Below, one piece after another: positions 33,368 through 40,984 of a stretch of DNA of 64,000 bases. The DNA is taken from the NCBI RefSeq assembly GCF_031454185.1, contig NZ_JAVDQI010000002.1, positions 1-64,000 on the forward strand. Reading direction: 5' to 3'. Position 1 is the stretch's first letter. Each line of letters begins with the position of its first letter. Below the pieces are notes generated by a model. That model was not told the origin of the DNA and did not search any database. It saw nothing but the letters and a program-made list of their open reading frames with translations. Source of the stretch: Methanococcoides alaskense. GTDB lineage: Archaea > Halobacteriota > Methanosarcinia > Methanosarcinales > Methanosarcinaceae. Made by a program: the position numbers and the translations under genes.

Positions 33368-33978
33368 TAATCTCATCTTCTAAACCCTTTAGCGAGGTCC
33401 TTGAAATGCTCATGGACAAGGATGCCGTTTACATCATCGGTTGCAGCGTCTGTGCTGCCAAACAGCACGTAGGCGGCGAACCCGAGGTCGCAGAGATGGT
33501 GTCTCTTCTCTCTGATGCCGGAGTAAATATTATTGGGGGAGTTGTGGCAAAAGCTGCATGTAGTGTCCGTTCCTGTGAGTATCTTATGGAGCTTGCCCCG
33601 AACATCGGTGATGCCACCGCTGTTCTGGTAATGGCATGTGGCAGCGGTACTTCCAACATTGCACGCTTTGTAGATGTGGATGTTTATCCTGCCAACAATA
33701 CCGACTCGCTGGGTGCAATGACGGGGGATAAGGTCATCCATCATCTGTGTGCCATGTGTGGTCAGTGTACGATCGCCGATTTTGGTGGCATCTGTCCCAC
33801 AGCACAGTGCCCGAAAGAATTGCTAAATGGTCCTTGTGGCGGTTCAATGGAGGGCAAGTGCGAGGTCGATCCCGAAAAGGATTGCGTGTGGGAATTGATA
33901 TATGAGCGTCTTGAGAGGATAGGCAGGCTGGACCTTTTGGAAGAGGTTCGGGATGCTAAGGGCCATTTGGTGAAGTGA
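33364..33978 (+). CDS. metV: Methylene-THF reductase C-terminal-type protein (MetV)
   Basis: 204 residues. N-terminal alpha/beta part (DAVYIIGCSVCAAKQHVGG; GCSVCAAK) and a C-terminal Cys-rich region (CAMCGQCTIADFGGICPTAQ followed by CPKELLNGPCGGSMEGKCEVD) that defines the MTHFR C-terminal domain and probably binds an iron-sulfur or zinc centre. In acetogens MetV pairs with MetF to make a ferredoxin- or NADH-coupled methylene-THF reductase. The start overlaps the DHPS gene. metF is not adjacent: it follows after 1.9 kb of unrelated small genes. Confidence 0.9.
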   Translation: MIISSSKPFSEVLEMLMDKDAVYIIGCSVCAAKQHVGGEPEVAEMVSLLSDAGVNIIGGVVAKAACSVRSCEYLMELAPNIGDATAVLVMACGSGTSNIARFVDVDVYPANNTDSLGAMTGDKVIHHLCAMCGQCTIADFGGICPTAQCPKELLNGPCGGSMEGKCEVDPEKDCVWELIYERLERIGRLDLLEEVRDAKGHLVK

Positions 33979-34088
33979 GCTTTGTTTCTTGTCCTGTCGA
34001 TGTGATTCATTATTGTACCACGGGACTTCTGTTTTTCACGCACACATTTTAAATATTATTGTGGCAGTATCAATTTGTTTAGTAATGT

Positions 34089-34391
34089 ATGGGTGGAACT
34101 ATTAACGTGAGCAAAATCAAATCAGAATGGACGATCGTTGGACTTCTCTTATTCTTTACTATACTTGTTTTTACATATCACATAGGGCAGCTATTATGGG
34201 GAATCATTGCAATAGCGATTGTTTTTTGGCTCTTCATGTTATGTGACTGTCTTCAAAGGAACACAGAGGATTTTCCCAGCAAAGGAGATACTGATAAACT
34301 GATCTGGTCGCTTGTTCTAATTTTTCTGAATTTCATAGGTGCGGTACTATATTATTATCTGGTCAGGCTGCAGGGTCTGGATGGTGAATAA
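34089..34391 (+). CDS. Small membrane protein with PLDc-N/cardiolipin-synthase-N-like helices
   Basis: 100 residues; the true start may be GTG 34107. Two hydrophobic segments near the N-terminus (IVGLLLFFTILVFTYHIGQLL, WGIIAIAIVFWLFML) and one at the C-terminus (LIWSLVLIFLNFIGAVLYYYL). The last resembles the PLDc N-terminal domain, a helix-hairpin found alone or before cardiolipin synthases. No enzymatic domain follows. First of a group of small membrane genes between metV and metF. AT-richer than neighbours. Confidence 0.6.
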   Translation: MGGTINVSKIKSEWTIVGLLLFFTILVFTYHIGQLLWGIIAIAIVFWLFMLCDCLQRNTEDFPSKGDTDKLIWSLVLIFLNFIGAVLYYYLVRLQGLDGE

Positions 34392-34393
34392 TT

Positions 34394-34642
34394 ATGATCT
34401 CAGAAGTTCAGGATTTAATGCACAATATCTCAAAATATATTTCTCGCAGATATGCAAGGGTGTTATTTGGGTTGCTATCACTTGTTACAATTTTATACTA
34501 TTGCCTGGAGTATTTTTATCCAAATAAATATGACATGTTCTTCATGCTTACAGGACAGATCATTGGTAGTGTCCTTTTTGGGTTGGCAATAATTATTTTG
34601 ATAGCTGTTATTCTATTATTATTTAGAAAAGTAAATAATTAA
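34394..34642 (+). CDS. Small membrane protein, 82 residues
   Basis: I do not recognise a family. Two hydrophobic segments (VLFGLLSLVTILYYCLEYFY and IGSVLFGLAIIILIAVILLL) are joined by a short polar loop; basic at the C-terminus (FRKVNN). The ATG begins 2 bases after the stop of the preceding gene, so the pair is coupled. Nothing indicates function. It belongs to the gene group that splits metV from metF. Confidence 0.5.
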   Translation: MISEVQDLMHNISKYISRRYARVLFGLLSLVTILYYCLEYFYPNKYDMFFMLTGQIIGSVLFGLAIIILIAVILLLFRKVNN

Positions 34643-34659
34643 CATTGGAGAAGGTAATC

Positions 34660-34845
34660 ATGAAAAGATTTAGATAAATATATCGTACAGTACCACTCAT
34701 ACTGGCACTATATAATGCTTATCAAGCATGGTTTTATGATAATCTGAGCTTAACGCTGGCATACCTCACATTGATACTTGTGGTAGTAGTTGGTTTAATA
34801 GATCCAATCATTAAAAAAAGACCAATTTCACAGGAATCAAAATAA
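34660..34845 (+). pseudogene. Small membrane-protein gene with an in-frame TAA at codon 6
   Basis: A good ribosome-binding site (GGAGAAGGTAATC) leads to ATG 34660, which reads MKRFR and then TAA (34675). The same frame continues for 55 codons to TAA 34843, giving IYRTVPLILALYNAYQAWFY..., with a hydrophobic segment ALYNAYQAWFY...LAYLTLILVVVVGLI and a basic end KKRPISQESK. This is the shape of a small membrane protein with a nonsense mutation. TAA is not pyrrolysine (which uses TAG), so readthrough by that route is not expected. Confidence 0.6.
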
Positions 34846-34875
34846 AGTAAGTATCATCTAAAGTGTAATATTATT

Positions 34876-34935
34876 GTGATCTTTGCTCTGTGTGTATCTT
34901 TCGTATGGGCAGTTCTGAATTGGGATAAGGAGTGA
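34876..34935 (+). other. Remnant or tiny ORF, one hydrophobic helix
   Basis: A GTG-started frame of 19 codons reads VIFALCVSFVWAVLNWDKE. It has one hydrophobic helix and a charged tail and no clear ribosome-binding site. It may be the remaining end of another small membrane gene in this decaying block. Confidence 0.25.
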
Positions 34936-35007
34936 TAACCTGTTATTCGTATACTTTAAAGTGGTGTTAAAATAAACAAAAATATTATTTTAGTATTACT
35001 CTCCCTT

Positions 35008-35829
35008 TTGGTGCTGGTAATTCTTGCGGGCTTTGCTTCATTGGTCGATTTCCATAATTTTGGTCTTCAGGAACCACCTCTTGCAGATCTGGGTTCTGAA
35101 AATCTGTTCATTGAAGCTCATGCTCCGGATGTTTTAGATAAATACCCTGTCTATAGGGTGCTGAATGAGGGTGTTATCCATGAAGAGAACTCTAATCTTT
35201 ATCGTATTCGAAGTTCAGTCCCAGATGAAGAAGAAGCAAAAGAACTGGCAAATGCCTATTTGATCTCGATCGATGAATTGCCTAATGATTCTTATATCGA
35301 TGGTGTGGATGCATGTCAGATAGAATATCTCGATCATGAAACCGGTTCAGTTGATCCAGAAAGAGCTGAACCTATGTTTATGAAAGTCTCATACAGTCGT
35401 CTCATTGATGGCTATCAGGTGGTGGGTCCGGGAGATTCGATTACCGTGTGTTTTGGTGATGATGGGGAAGTTCTGTCCTTCTTCAAGACCTGGAGGGAGT
35501 TAGAGAGGTCGGGAGATGTGGCGATAGTTCCTGTTGAGGTGGCTATTAAAAGGTTGAACGATGGAAACGGTGTTCTAAGTTCTGCAAATGTTTATAGGGT
35601 CCATAATGTGGATGAGAGACAGGTCGGATACTTTTCGGATATATCCGGTGCAGATCAGGAATTTTACTATCCAGTATGGGTCTTTAAAGGAACTGATAGT
35701 TGTGGAAATCCTGCCGAAAAATATGTTAGTGCAACAGAAGAGATATATCAGCAAGCGGTTGGAACGGAGATCGAATTTCCAATAGATGGTTTCTATTATT
35801 CACTTGATGAAGAAGAACTAATAGTTTGA
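35008..35829 (+). CDS. Secreted or membrane-anchored hypothetical, start codon uncertain
   Basis: At least 273 residues. The N-terminal hydrophobic stretch (VLVILAGFASLVDF) continues upstream: in frame back to 34960 the sequence reads VKINKNIILVLLSLLVLVILAGF, an excellent signal/anchor helix, but this stretch has no ATG, GTG or TTG before 35008; AAAGTGGTG sits where an SD would be expected. The mature part (residues 30-273) is acidic and beta-rich with no Cys cluster (DACQIEYLDHET, MFMKVSYSRLIDGYQVVGPGD, YYPVWVFKGTDSCGNPA); the strand pattern recalls regulatory YycI/PepSY-like folds, only as a guess. Start-codon loss or a rare start at ATA 34972. Confidence 0.6.
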   Translation: MVLVILAGFASLVDFHNFGLQEPPLADLGSENLFIEAHAPDVLDKYPVYRVLNEGVIHEENSNLYRIRSSVPDEEEAKELANAYLISIDELPNDSYIDGVDACQIEYLDHETGSVDPERAEPMFMKVSYSRLIDGYQVVGPGDSITVCFGDDGEVLSFFKTWRELERSGDVAIVPVEVAIKRLNDGNGVLSSANVYRVHNVDERQVGYFSDISGADQEFYYPVWVFKGTDSCGNPAEKYVSATEEIYQQAVGTEIEFPIDGFYYSLDEEELIV

Positions 35830-35887
35830 TCATCTCCCTTCCCTGTCTCGATGCCTTTAAAAACAAATCCCCCATATTCATCCCACG

Positions 35888-36772
35888 ATGCTTTCAACTT
35901 TTAACGATGCACTCAACTCAGACCGCTTCATTGTGACTGCAGAGGTGGCACCCCCAAAGGGTACTGATATCTCGGCGATACTTGAGGATGCAGAACTTAT
36001 CAGGGATTTGGTGGATGCAATCAATATCACGGATAATCAGCGTGCTGTAATGCGCATGAGTCCTATCGCTGTCGGCAAACTGCTGATGGATGAAGGACAT
36101 GAGGTGATAGTGCAGCTTACCTGTCGTGACCGCAATCGTCTGGCATTGCAATCGGATCTTCTGGCGGCATCGGCTCTGGGAATTGAGAATATTTGTGTGA
36201 TGACCGGGGACCATACCACCAAAGGTGACCATGTGGGTGCAAAGGCTGTTTATGATCTGGATTCTGTGCAGCTTCTCTCCCTTATCACTAAGATGATGGG
36301 TGGGTCTGATATGGCAGGTAATGAGCTTGCAGGTGCTCCGTCCTTTACTGTTGGTGCGGTGTCCAACACCGATGTGACAAAACGGATGCAGATGCTCAAG
36401 CTTAAGAAAAAGATAAATGTCGGTGCACAATTTATTCAGACACAGGCAGTCTATGACGTTGAAAGTTTTAAGGATTTTAGTGTTCTTATGGATCAAATAG
36501 GTCCTAACGTTCCGATCATGGCCGGTATAATCCCTCTCAGGTCTGCCGCAATGGCACATTTTATGAACAATAACATTCCTGGAATACGGGTCGGGGATGA
36601 ACTTATAAAGCGCATGGAAAATGCAAGGGATCCGATACAAGAAGGGCTTGAGATAGCTGCAGAAAGTATCCTTGAACTTCGGGATATGTGCAGGGGCATT
36701 CATCTTATGCCCATCGGCGGTCATGGCAATACACAAAGGCTTCTTGAGATGGCAGGCCTCTATAATAGATAA
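35888..36772 (+). CDS. metF: Methylenetetrahydrofolate reductase
   Basis: Reduces methylene-THF to methyl-THF. 294 residues of a TIM barrel: DRFIVTAEVAPPKGTDISA with the catalytic Glu, DLVDAINITDNQRAVMRMS, ENICVMTGDHTTKGDH, FTVGAVSNTD, GAQFIQTQAVYDVE and PIMAGIIPLRS. It lacks the C-terminal domain, which is supplied by MetV (33364). It starts a unit with thiC and cofE. Biosynthetic rather than methanogenic C1 use is inferred, as in M. barkeri. Confidence 0.95.
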   Translation: MLSTFNDALNSDRFIVTAEVAPPKGTDISAILEDAELIRDLVDAINITDNQRAVMRMSPIAVGKLLMDEGHEVIVQLTCRDRNRLALQSDLLAASALGIENICVMTGDHTTKGDHVGAKAVYDLDSVQLLSLITKMMGGSDMAGNELAGAPSFTVGAVSNTDVTKRMQMLKLKKKINVGAQFIQTQAVYDVESFKDFSVLMDQIGPNVPIMAGIIPLRSAAMAHFMNNNIPGIRVGDELIKRMENARDPIQEGLEIAAESILELRDMCRGIHLMPIGGHGNTQRLLEMAGLYNR

Positions 36773-36803
36773 TACATAAAAACGATTTTAAGAGTCGAAT
36801 ACT

Positions 36804-38051
36804 ATGAGACCCACACAGGTAGAATACGCAAAGAACGGTACGCTGACCCCGGAAATGGAGTATGTGGCCGAACACGAGTCCATTTATGTGGAAACTGTAA
36901 TGTCAAGGGTTGCAGATGGCAGCCTTGTGATAATGGTTCGCGATGGCTGTCCTCCGGTGGCTATTGGAAAAGGAGCCAAGACGAAGATAAATGTCAATCT
37001 CGGAACCTCTTCTGCTAGCATCGACCCTGATGCCGAACTGGAAAAAGTGAAGGTCGCAGAAAAATACGGTGCTGATACGATAACGGACCTGTCAATGGGT
37101 GGCGATATCTCTGCTATCAGAAAAATGGTCTTTGATAACACCACTTTACCTATCACAACCGTGCCTGTCTACCAGGCGGTCGTTGAGTGCGGTATGAAGG
37201 ATACAACCGGTGTAGATGTGCTTTCCTATCTTAAGAAGCAGGTCGATGAAGGTGTCAGTTCTGTTGTGGTCCATTGCGTGGAAAAGCAGATGCTTGAGAA
37301 GCTCAAAGGCACAGGGCGTATCATGGGCATGGTCTCAAAGGGCGGTTCCTTCACCAGTGTTCTGATGCTGAAGGACGGCTGTGAGAACCCCTATCTTGAG
37401 AACTTCGATGAGGTCCTTTCGATATTGAAGAAGAACGATGTCGTACTCTCCCTTGGGAACACCATGCGTAGCGGTTGCGTTCATGATGTGTGTGATAATC
37501 CGCAGATGATGGAGATCAGGAAGAATGCAAAACTTGCAAAGCAGGCTAATGAGGCTGGTGTTCAGGTGATCATTGAAGGTATGGGCGGTCATGTGCAGGC
37601 AAATGATATTGTTCCCCACATTCAGGCTCACCGCGCCCTTTCCAATTACCCTCTCTTTGTGGCTGGTCCGTTGCCAACTGATGTCGGTATGGGATATGAC
37701 CACATCTCCGGGGCAGTCGGTGCGAGCATTGCAAGTGGCAATGGTGCTGATTATCTTTGTTACATAACTCCGGCAGAACATCTATCCCTTCCAACACCTG
37801 AACAGGTGCGTGAAGGCCTTATTGCTTTTAAGATCGCGGCACATATAGGCGATTCCATGAAATACGGTCTCGATGAGCGGGATAAATTGCTTGCTGACAG
37901 GCGTGCCAATTTCGATTGGGATGGACAGATGGAACTGGCACTTGATCCTGATAAACCAAAGGGGATGTGTCCTATGACAGGGCCTTGTTCCATGTGTGGC
38001 GAATATTGTGCCATCAAGATAATGGCTGATTATCTGTCAGAAGGTGTCTGA
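36804..38051 (+). CDS. thiC: Phosphomethylpyrimidine synthase ThiC
   Basis: Radical SAM enzyme converting aminoimidazole ribotide to HMP phosphate for thiamine. 415 residues, the shorter archaeal form. Signatures: MVRDGCPPVAIGKGAKTKIN, TDLSMGGDISAIRK, MGGHVQANDIVPHIQAH, PLPTDVGMGYDHISGAVGAS, and the C-terminal cluster CPMTGPCSMCGEYCAIK (C-x2-C-x4-C). No TPP riboswitch is visible in the 31-base gap upstream. It overlaps cofE by 8 bases. Confidence 0.96.
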   Translation: MRPTQVEYAKNGTLTPEMEYVAEHESIYVETVMSRVADGSLVIMVRDGCPPVAIGKGAKTKINVNLGTSSASIDPDAELEKVKVAEKYGADTITDLSMGGDISAIRKMVFDNTTLPITTVPVYQAVVECGMKDTTGVDVLSYLKKQVDEGVSSVVVHCVEKQMLEKLKGTGRIMGMVSKGGSFTSVLMLKDGCENPYLENFDEVLSILKKNDVVLSLGNTMRSGCVHDVCDNPQMMEIRKNAKLAKQANEAGVQVIIEGMGGHVQANDIVPHIQAHRALSNYPLFVAGPLPTDVGMGYDHISGAVGASIASGNGADYLCYITPAEHLSLPTPEQVREGLIAFKIAAHIGDSMKYGLDERDKLLADRRANFDWDGQMELALDPDKPKGMCPMTGPCSMCGEYCAIKIMADYLSEGV

Positions 38052-38829
38052 ATTGGTATCAGAGCTCCCCTCTATACAGATGGTTGGTATCCGAACTTCT
38101 CTCATCGGGGTAGGTGACGATATGGTGGAAGTACTATGTGAAGCGTTCGAGAAGCATGGGGTATTTCTGGAAGATCGCGATATCCTGGTCCTTGCCGAAT
38201 CTGCAGTAGCTACTGCAGAAGGCAGGTTGGTGAAGCTATCTACCGTAGTGCCGGGGAAAATTGCAGAGGAACTTGCGGGTAAGTACTGTCTTGATCCTCG
38301 GGAGATGGAGCTCGTTCTTTGTGAATGCGATGAGGTCATCGGGGGCGTGCCGGGGGCTGCTCTTACTTTGACCAACGGGACCTTGTCCCCCAATGCAGGT
38401 ATTGACGCTTCCAACGCACCGGAAGGACATGTTGTGCTTTTGCCCAAGGATGCTCAGAAAAGTGCTGCTTATATCAGGAAAGGCGTTGAGGAGTACTCTT
38501 CCTGCCATGTGGGTGTTATCATTGGCGATAGCCGCACCCAGCCTTTGCGTCTGGGGTGTATGGGAGTTGCACTTGGGACTTCCGGTATGGTTCCGGTTGA
38601 AGATGCACGAGGTTCACATGACCTTTTTGGGAAACCTCTTCATATAACACGCAAGGCGGTTGCGGATAATCTGGTATCTGCCGCTCAGCTTTTGATGGGC
38701 GAGGCAGATGAATGCATCCCTTGTGTGCTTATTCGCGGAGCTCCTGTGGAAATGTGTGAAGGGTCTGAGGAGATGCCCCTGTTCACACCTGAAGAGTGCA
38801 TGTATTACAGTAATATCAGAAGGACTTGA
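38044..38829 (+). CDS. cofE: Coenzyme F420-0:L-glutamate ligase
   Basis: Adds glutamates to F420-0 with GTP. 261 residues: GVGDDMVEVL, DILVLAESAVATAEGRLVKL (conserved substrate loop), GIDASNAPEGHVVLLPKD (the CofE signature), IIGDSRTQPLRLG and MGVALGTSGMVPVEDARG. GTG 38044 overlaps the thiC end; TTG 38053 is an alternative. F420 is the hydride carrier of methanogenesis. Its place after thiC is not a functional pair but a shared operon. Confidence 0.95.
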   Translation: MSELVSELPSIQMVGIRTSLIGVGDDMVEVLCEAFEKHGVFLEDRDILVLAESAVATAEGRLVKLSTVVPGKIAEELAGKYCLDPREMELVLCECDEVIGGVPGAALTLTNGTLSPNAGIDASNAPEGHVVLLPKDAQKSAAYIRKGVEEYSSCHVGVIIGDSRTQPLRLGCMGVALGTSGMVPVEDARGSHDLFGKPLHITRKAVADNLVSAAQLLMGEADECIPCVLIRGAPVEMCEGSEEMPLFTPEECMYYSNIRRT

Positions 38830-39053
38830 GAATTCCTTTTGCTCTTTCCACTGTTTTTATTTTTCTACTCTTCCATTGGCTCTTCTGAGCCTGGTATTTA
38901 AAATATATCTCTCTTGCAGTTTCCCTGTTAGCGAGCATCATAATTGATCTCAGGTTGGCAATCAAAAGTTATTTATAGAATGCAACCAATGGTTTTGTAT
39001 AAAGCGTGCAATACCGCTTACTTTATATTTTTCATTTACAAAGGTGATCTTCA

Positions 39054-39323
39054 ATGAGCAATGTAGTAGTAATGGATTTTACAGCAACGTGGTGTGGACC
39101 TTGCCAGATACAGAAACCTATCCTTGAACAGCTCGAGGGTGAACTGGGGGAAAAGGTCGAGTTCAAGATGATAGATGTTGACCAGAACAATGCCCTTGCA
39201 GGCAAGTATGGGGTCAGTGCAGTACCTACTCTCATCATTGAGAAAAATGGCGAAATTGTAAAGCGTTATACAGGTGTTACCAGCGCTGACGTCCTTCGTG
39301 CAGAGTTGAATACTCTTATCTGA
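39054..39323 (+). CDS. Thioredoxin-family protein
   Basis: 89 residues: a short form without the usual N-terminal helix. Active-site WCGPC with Cys14 and Cys17 in FTATWCGPCQIQKP; EFKMIDVDQNNALAGKYGVSAVPTLII is the standard thioredoxin beta-strand with cis-Pro. It starts MSNVVVMDF directly with strand beta-1. GGTGATC precedes the ATG. Reduces disulfides in the cytoplasm; the electron donor is not encoded here. It is followed by a T-rich stretch and is probably monocistronic. Confidence 0.92.
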   Translation: MSNVVVMDFTATWCGPCQIQKPILEQLEGELGEKVEFKMIDVDQNNALAGKYGVSAVPTLIIEKNGEIVKRYTGVTSADVLRAELNTLI

Positions 39324-39420
39324 ACTTTCTTTTCATTCATTCTTCCTCTATTTTTTTTATTATTTCTTCTTCTGACAACATGTAAATAACTTGAACTCGT
39401 CCATTGGCCAGAGGTATCAT

Positions 39421-40434
39421 TTGAACAGATTTGCAGACATGGGAGTTCTGGCATTCCGCCAGACGAATTCGCGAGGAACGTTCAAACCCCACCTTGCCGT
39501 AAAATTTCGGGCAGATGATGGGAACCTTTGCACTTTTTCAATCGATTCCACCCGTGTCCCTAATAAACAGCCGCAACCGGATGCTTACCTTGTCACTCAT
39601 GCTCATTCTGACCATAACGGCAAGTCTGCAATGCTCTCGGACCTCTCAGTTTCCACTGAAAAGACCGCTAAAGCCCTTGAGATCCGGCATGATCGTGAGT
39701 TCAAGGGGCGTACGTTAGCATGCGGGGATTCCATCGGCATCAATGGTGTGACAGTAAAGACCTATCTGACAGGACATACTGTAGGAGCGGTTGGCTTCTA
39801 TTGGGTGAACGATGTGGGTACTCGTATTCTTGTCACCGGGGATGTTAAGGATGCTTCTGCACTGCCAAAATGTGACGTACTGATAACTGAAGCGAACTAT
39901 GGCGATCATTCTGACCCATCCTGTCATTTCGAGGATGATCTTGAAGGATTTAGAAATGTCATGGGATGTGGTTCCCAGGTTGCTTTCGGTGCTTATGCAT
40001 TTGGAAAGGCACAGCGTGCGGTGGAGCTTTTGCGTGGTATTGGTTATCATGGAACGATCGCAATGGAAGAGAAGTCATTGCTTCTGACACGCAACCTTGT
40101 GGATAATGCCGGGGATATAGTGGCTATCGGGGAATGTGATGAGGACGAGGTCTGCATCGTACCGCCTTGGGACCTTAAGAAGTTGCCTCATTCGATGAAA
40201 AAATATGTGCTGACAGGAAGGCTGGATTATAGCTATCCCGCTCTGCAGGTAAGTGACCATCTTGACGCTAATGGGCTTGCTAAAATGGTGGAGGATATAG
40301 ATCCTGAGCTGACAATTGTGTATCATCCTTCAGGAGATAGGCCGGAAAAGTTCGCTTCTTATCTAAATAGTGTCGGCAGGGAAGCTGTATCCCTTGATCA
40401 GGTCAGCAATGTGCTGAGTAATGAGCTTCTTTGA
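39421..40434 (+). CDS. MBL-fold metallo-hydrolase (SNM1/exonuclease-like)
   Basis: 337 residues. THAHSDHNG (HxHxDH) is the metal-binding motif of metallo-beta-lactamase hydrolases; LTGHTVGAVGFYW and RILVTGDVKDAS are further MBL motifs; YDLLITEANYGDH and a C-terminal YHPSGDRPEKF follow. The pattern is close to SNM1/Artemis-type nucleases (DHxDANGLAKMVEDI). Start TTG 39421 is chosen because AGAGGTATCAT stands 5 bases upstream; the frame extends to TTG 39391. Substrate not certain. Confidence 0.85.
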   Translation: MNRFADMGVLAFRQTNSRGTFKPHLAVKFRADDGNLCTFSIDSTRVPNKQPQPDAYLVTHAHSDHNGKSAMLSDLSVSTEKTAKALEIRHDREFKGRTLACGDSIGINGVTVKTYLTGHTVGAVGFYWVNDVGTRILVTGDVKDASALPKCDVLITEANYGDHSDPSCHFEDDLEGFRNVMGCGSQVAFGAYAFGKAQRAVELLRGIGYHGTIAMEEKSLLLTRNLVDNAGDIVAIGECDEDEVCIVPPWDLKKLPHSMKKYVLTGRLDYSYPALQVSDHLDANGLAKMVEDIDPELTIVYHPSGDRPEKFASYLNSVGREAVSLDQVSNVLSNELL

Positions 40435-40521
40435 CCTTGCTCTTTTCAGGAATAAACGTTTATATATGTTCTAATGATTATAACAACCAATCTTAATAAT
40501 TAACTCAGGAGAAGATGCCAA

Positions 40522-40911
40522 TTGAAAAAGGAAAGCAAAGTGAAGTCGGATGGCACCAAAAAGGTAGTTCAGACTGACGCTCCTGCAGTGTCCAAAAAAC
40601 CCGCTGCGATCAAAGTAAAAACTCCGGAAGAGCGCAAGGTAGCACATATACAGGGTATAATCAAGACTGCGGTTGCAGCATTCCTTGGTATGGTAGCCGG
40701 TCTTGGTGCATTCCTCCAGTTCGGTGCAGGTACCGATACCAAATGGTATGCAGTACTGGTCATTGTCGGTGTGTTGGCATATTATGCTCAGCGCTTGATC
40801 TATCCCGCTATCAATATAAATACGAAAGAATTCGGACCAAAGGATTGGTTCTATGTAGAATTCATCGTTATTGACTTCTGCCTTGTGACATGGGTATTGC
40901 TGTTGAATTGA
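40522..40911 (+). CDS. EMC6-like membrane protein
   Basis: 129 residues. A basic N-terminal tail (MKKESKVKSDGTKKV...) precedes three membrane segments: IQGIIKTAVAAFLGMVAGLGAFLQFG, WYAVLVIVGVLAYYAQRLIYPA and WFYVEFIVIDFCLVTWVLLL. This is the archaeal homologue of EMC6 of the ER membrane-protein complex. In euryarchaea it is thought to help membrane-protein insertion. Codon use is like the neighbours. SD GGAGAAG near 40508. Confidence 0.82.
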   Translation: MKKESKVKSDGTKKVVQTDAPAVSKKPAAIKVKTPEERKVAHIQGIIKTAVAAFLGMVAGLGAFLQFGAGTDTKWYAVLVIVGVLAYYAQRLIYPAININTKEFGPKDWFYVEFIVIDFCLVTWVLLLN

Positions 40912-40984
40912 CAGTATTCATGCCTCTTTTTTTCTTGCATAATCAGCTTATTAAATATTCCATTAACAACCTCAGTGATCTATC

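Noticed and set aside
34675..34677. Readthrough of TAA as an amino acid
   Set aside because: Pyrrolysine uses TAG and no selenocysteine signal (TGA) is involved; a nonsense mutation is simpler.
35918..36736. 272-codon open frame on the minus strand in metF
   Set aside because: Antisense to metF, with no ribosome-binding site and an atypical composition.
36773..36803. Possible TPP riboswitch before thiC
   Set aside because: The gap is only 31 bases and has none of the conserved THI-box sequence.
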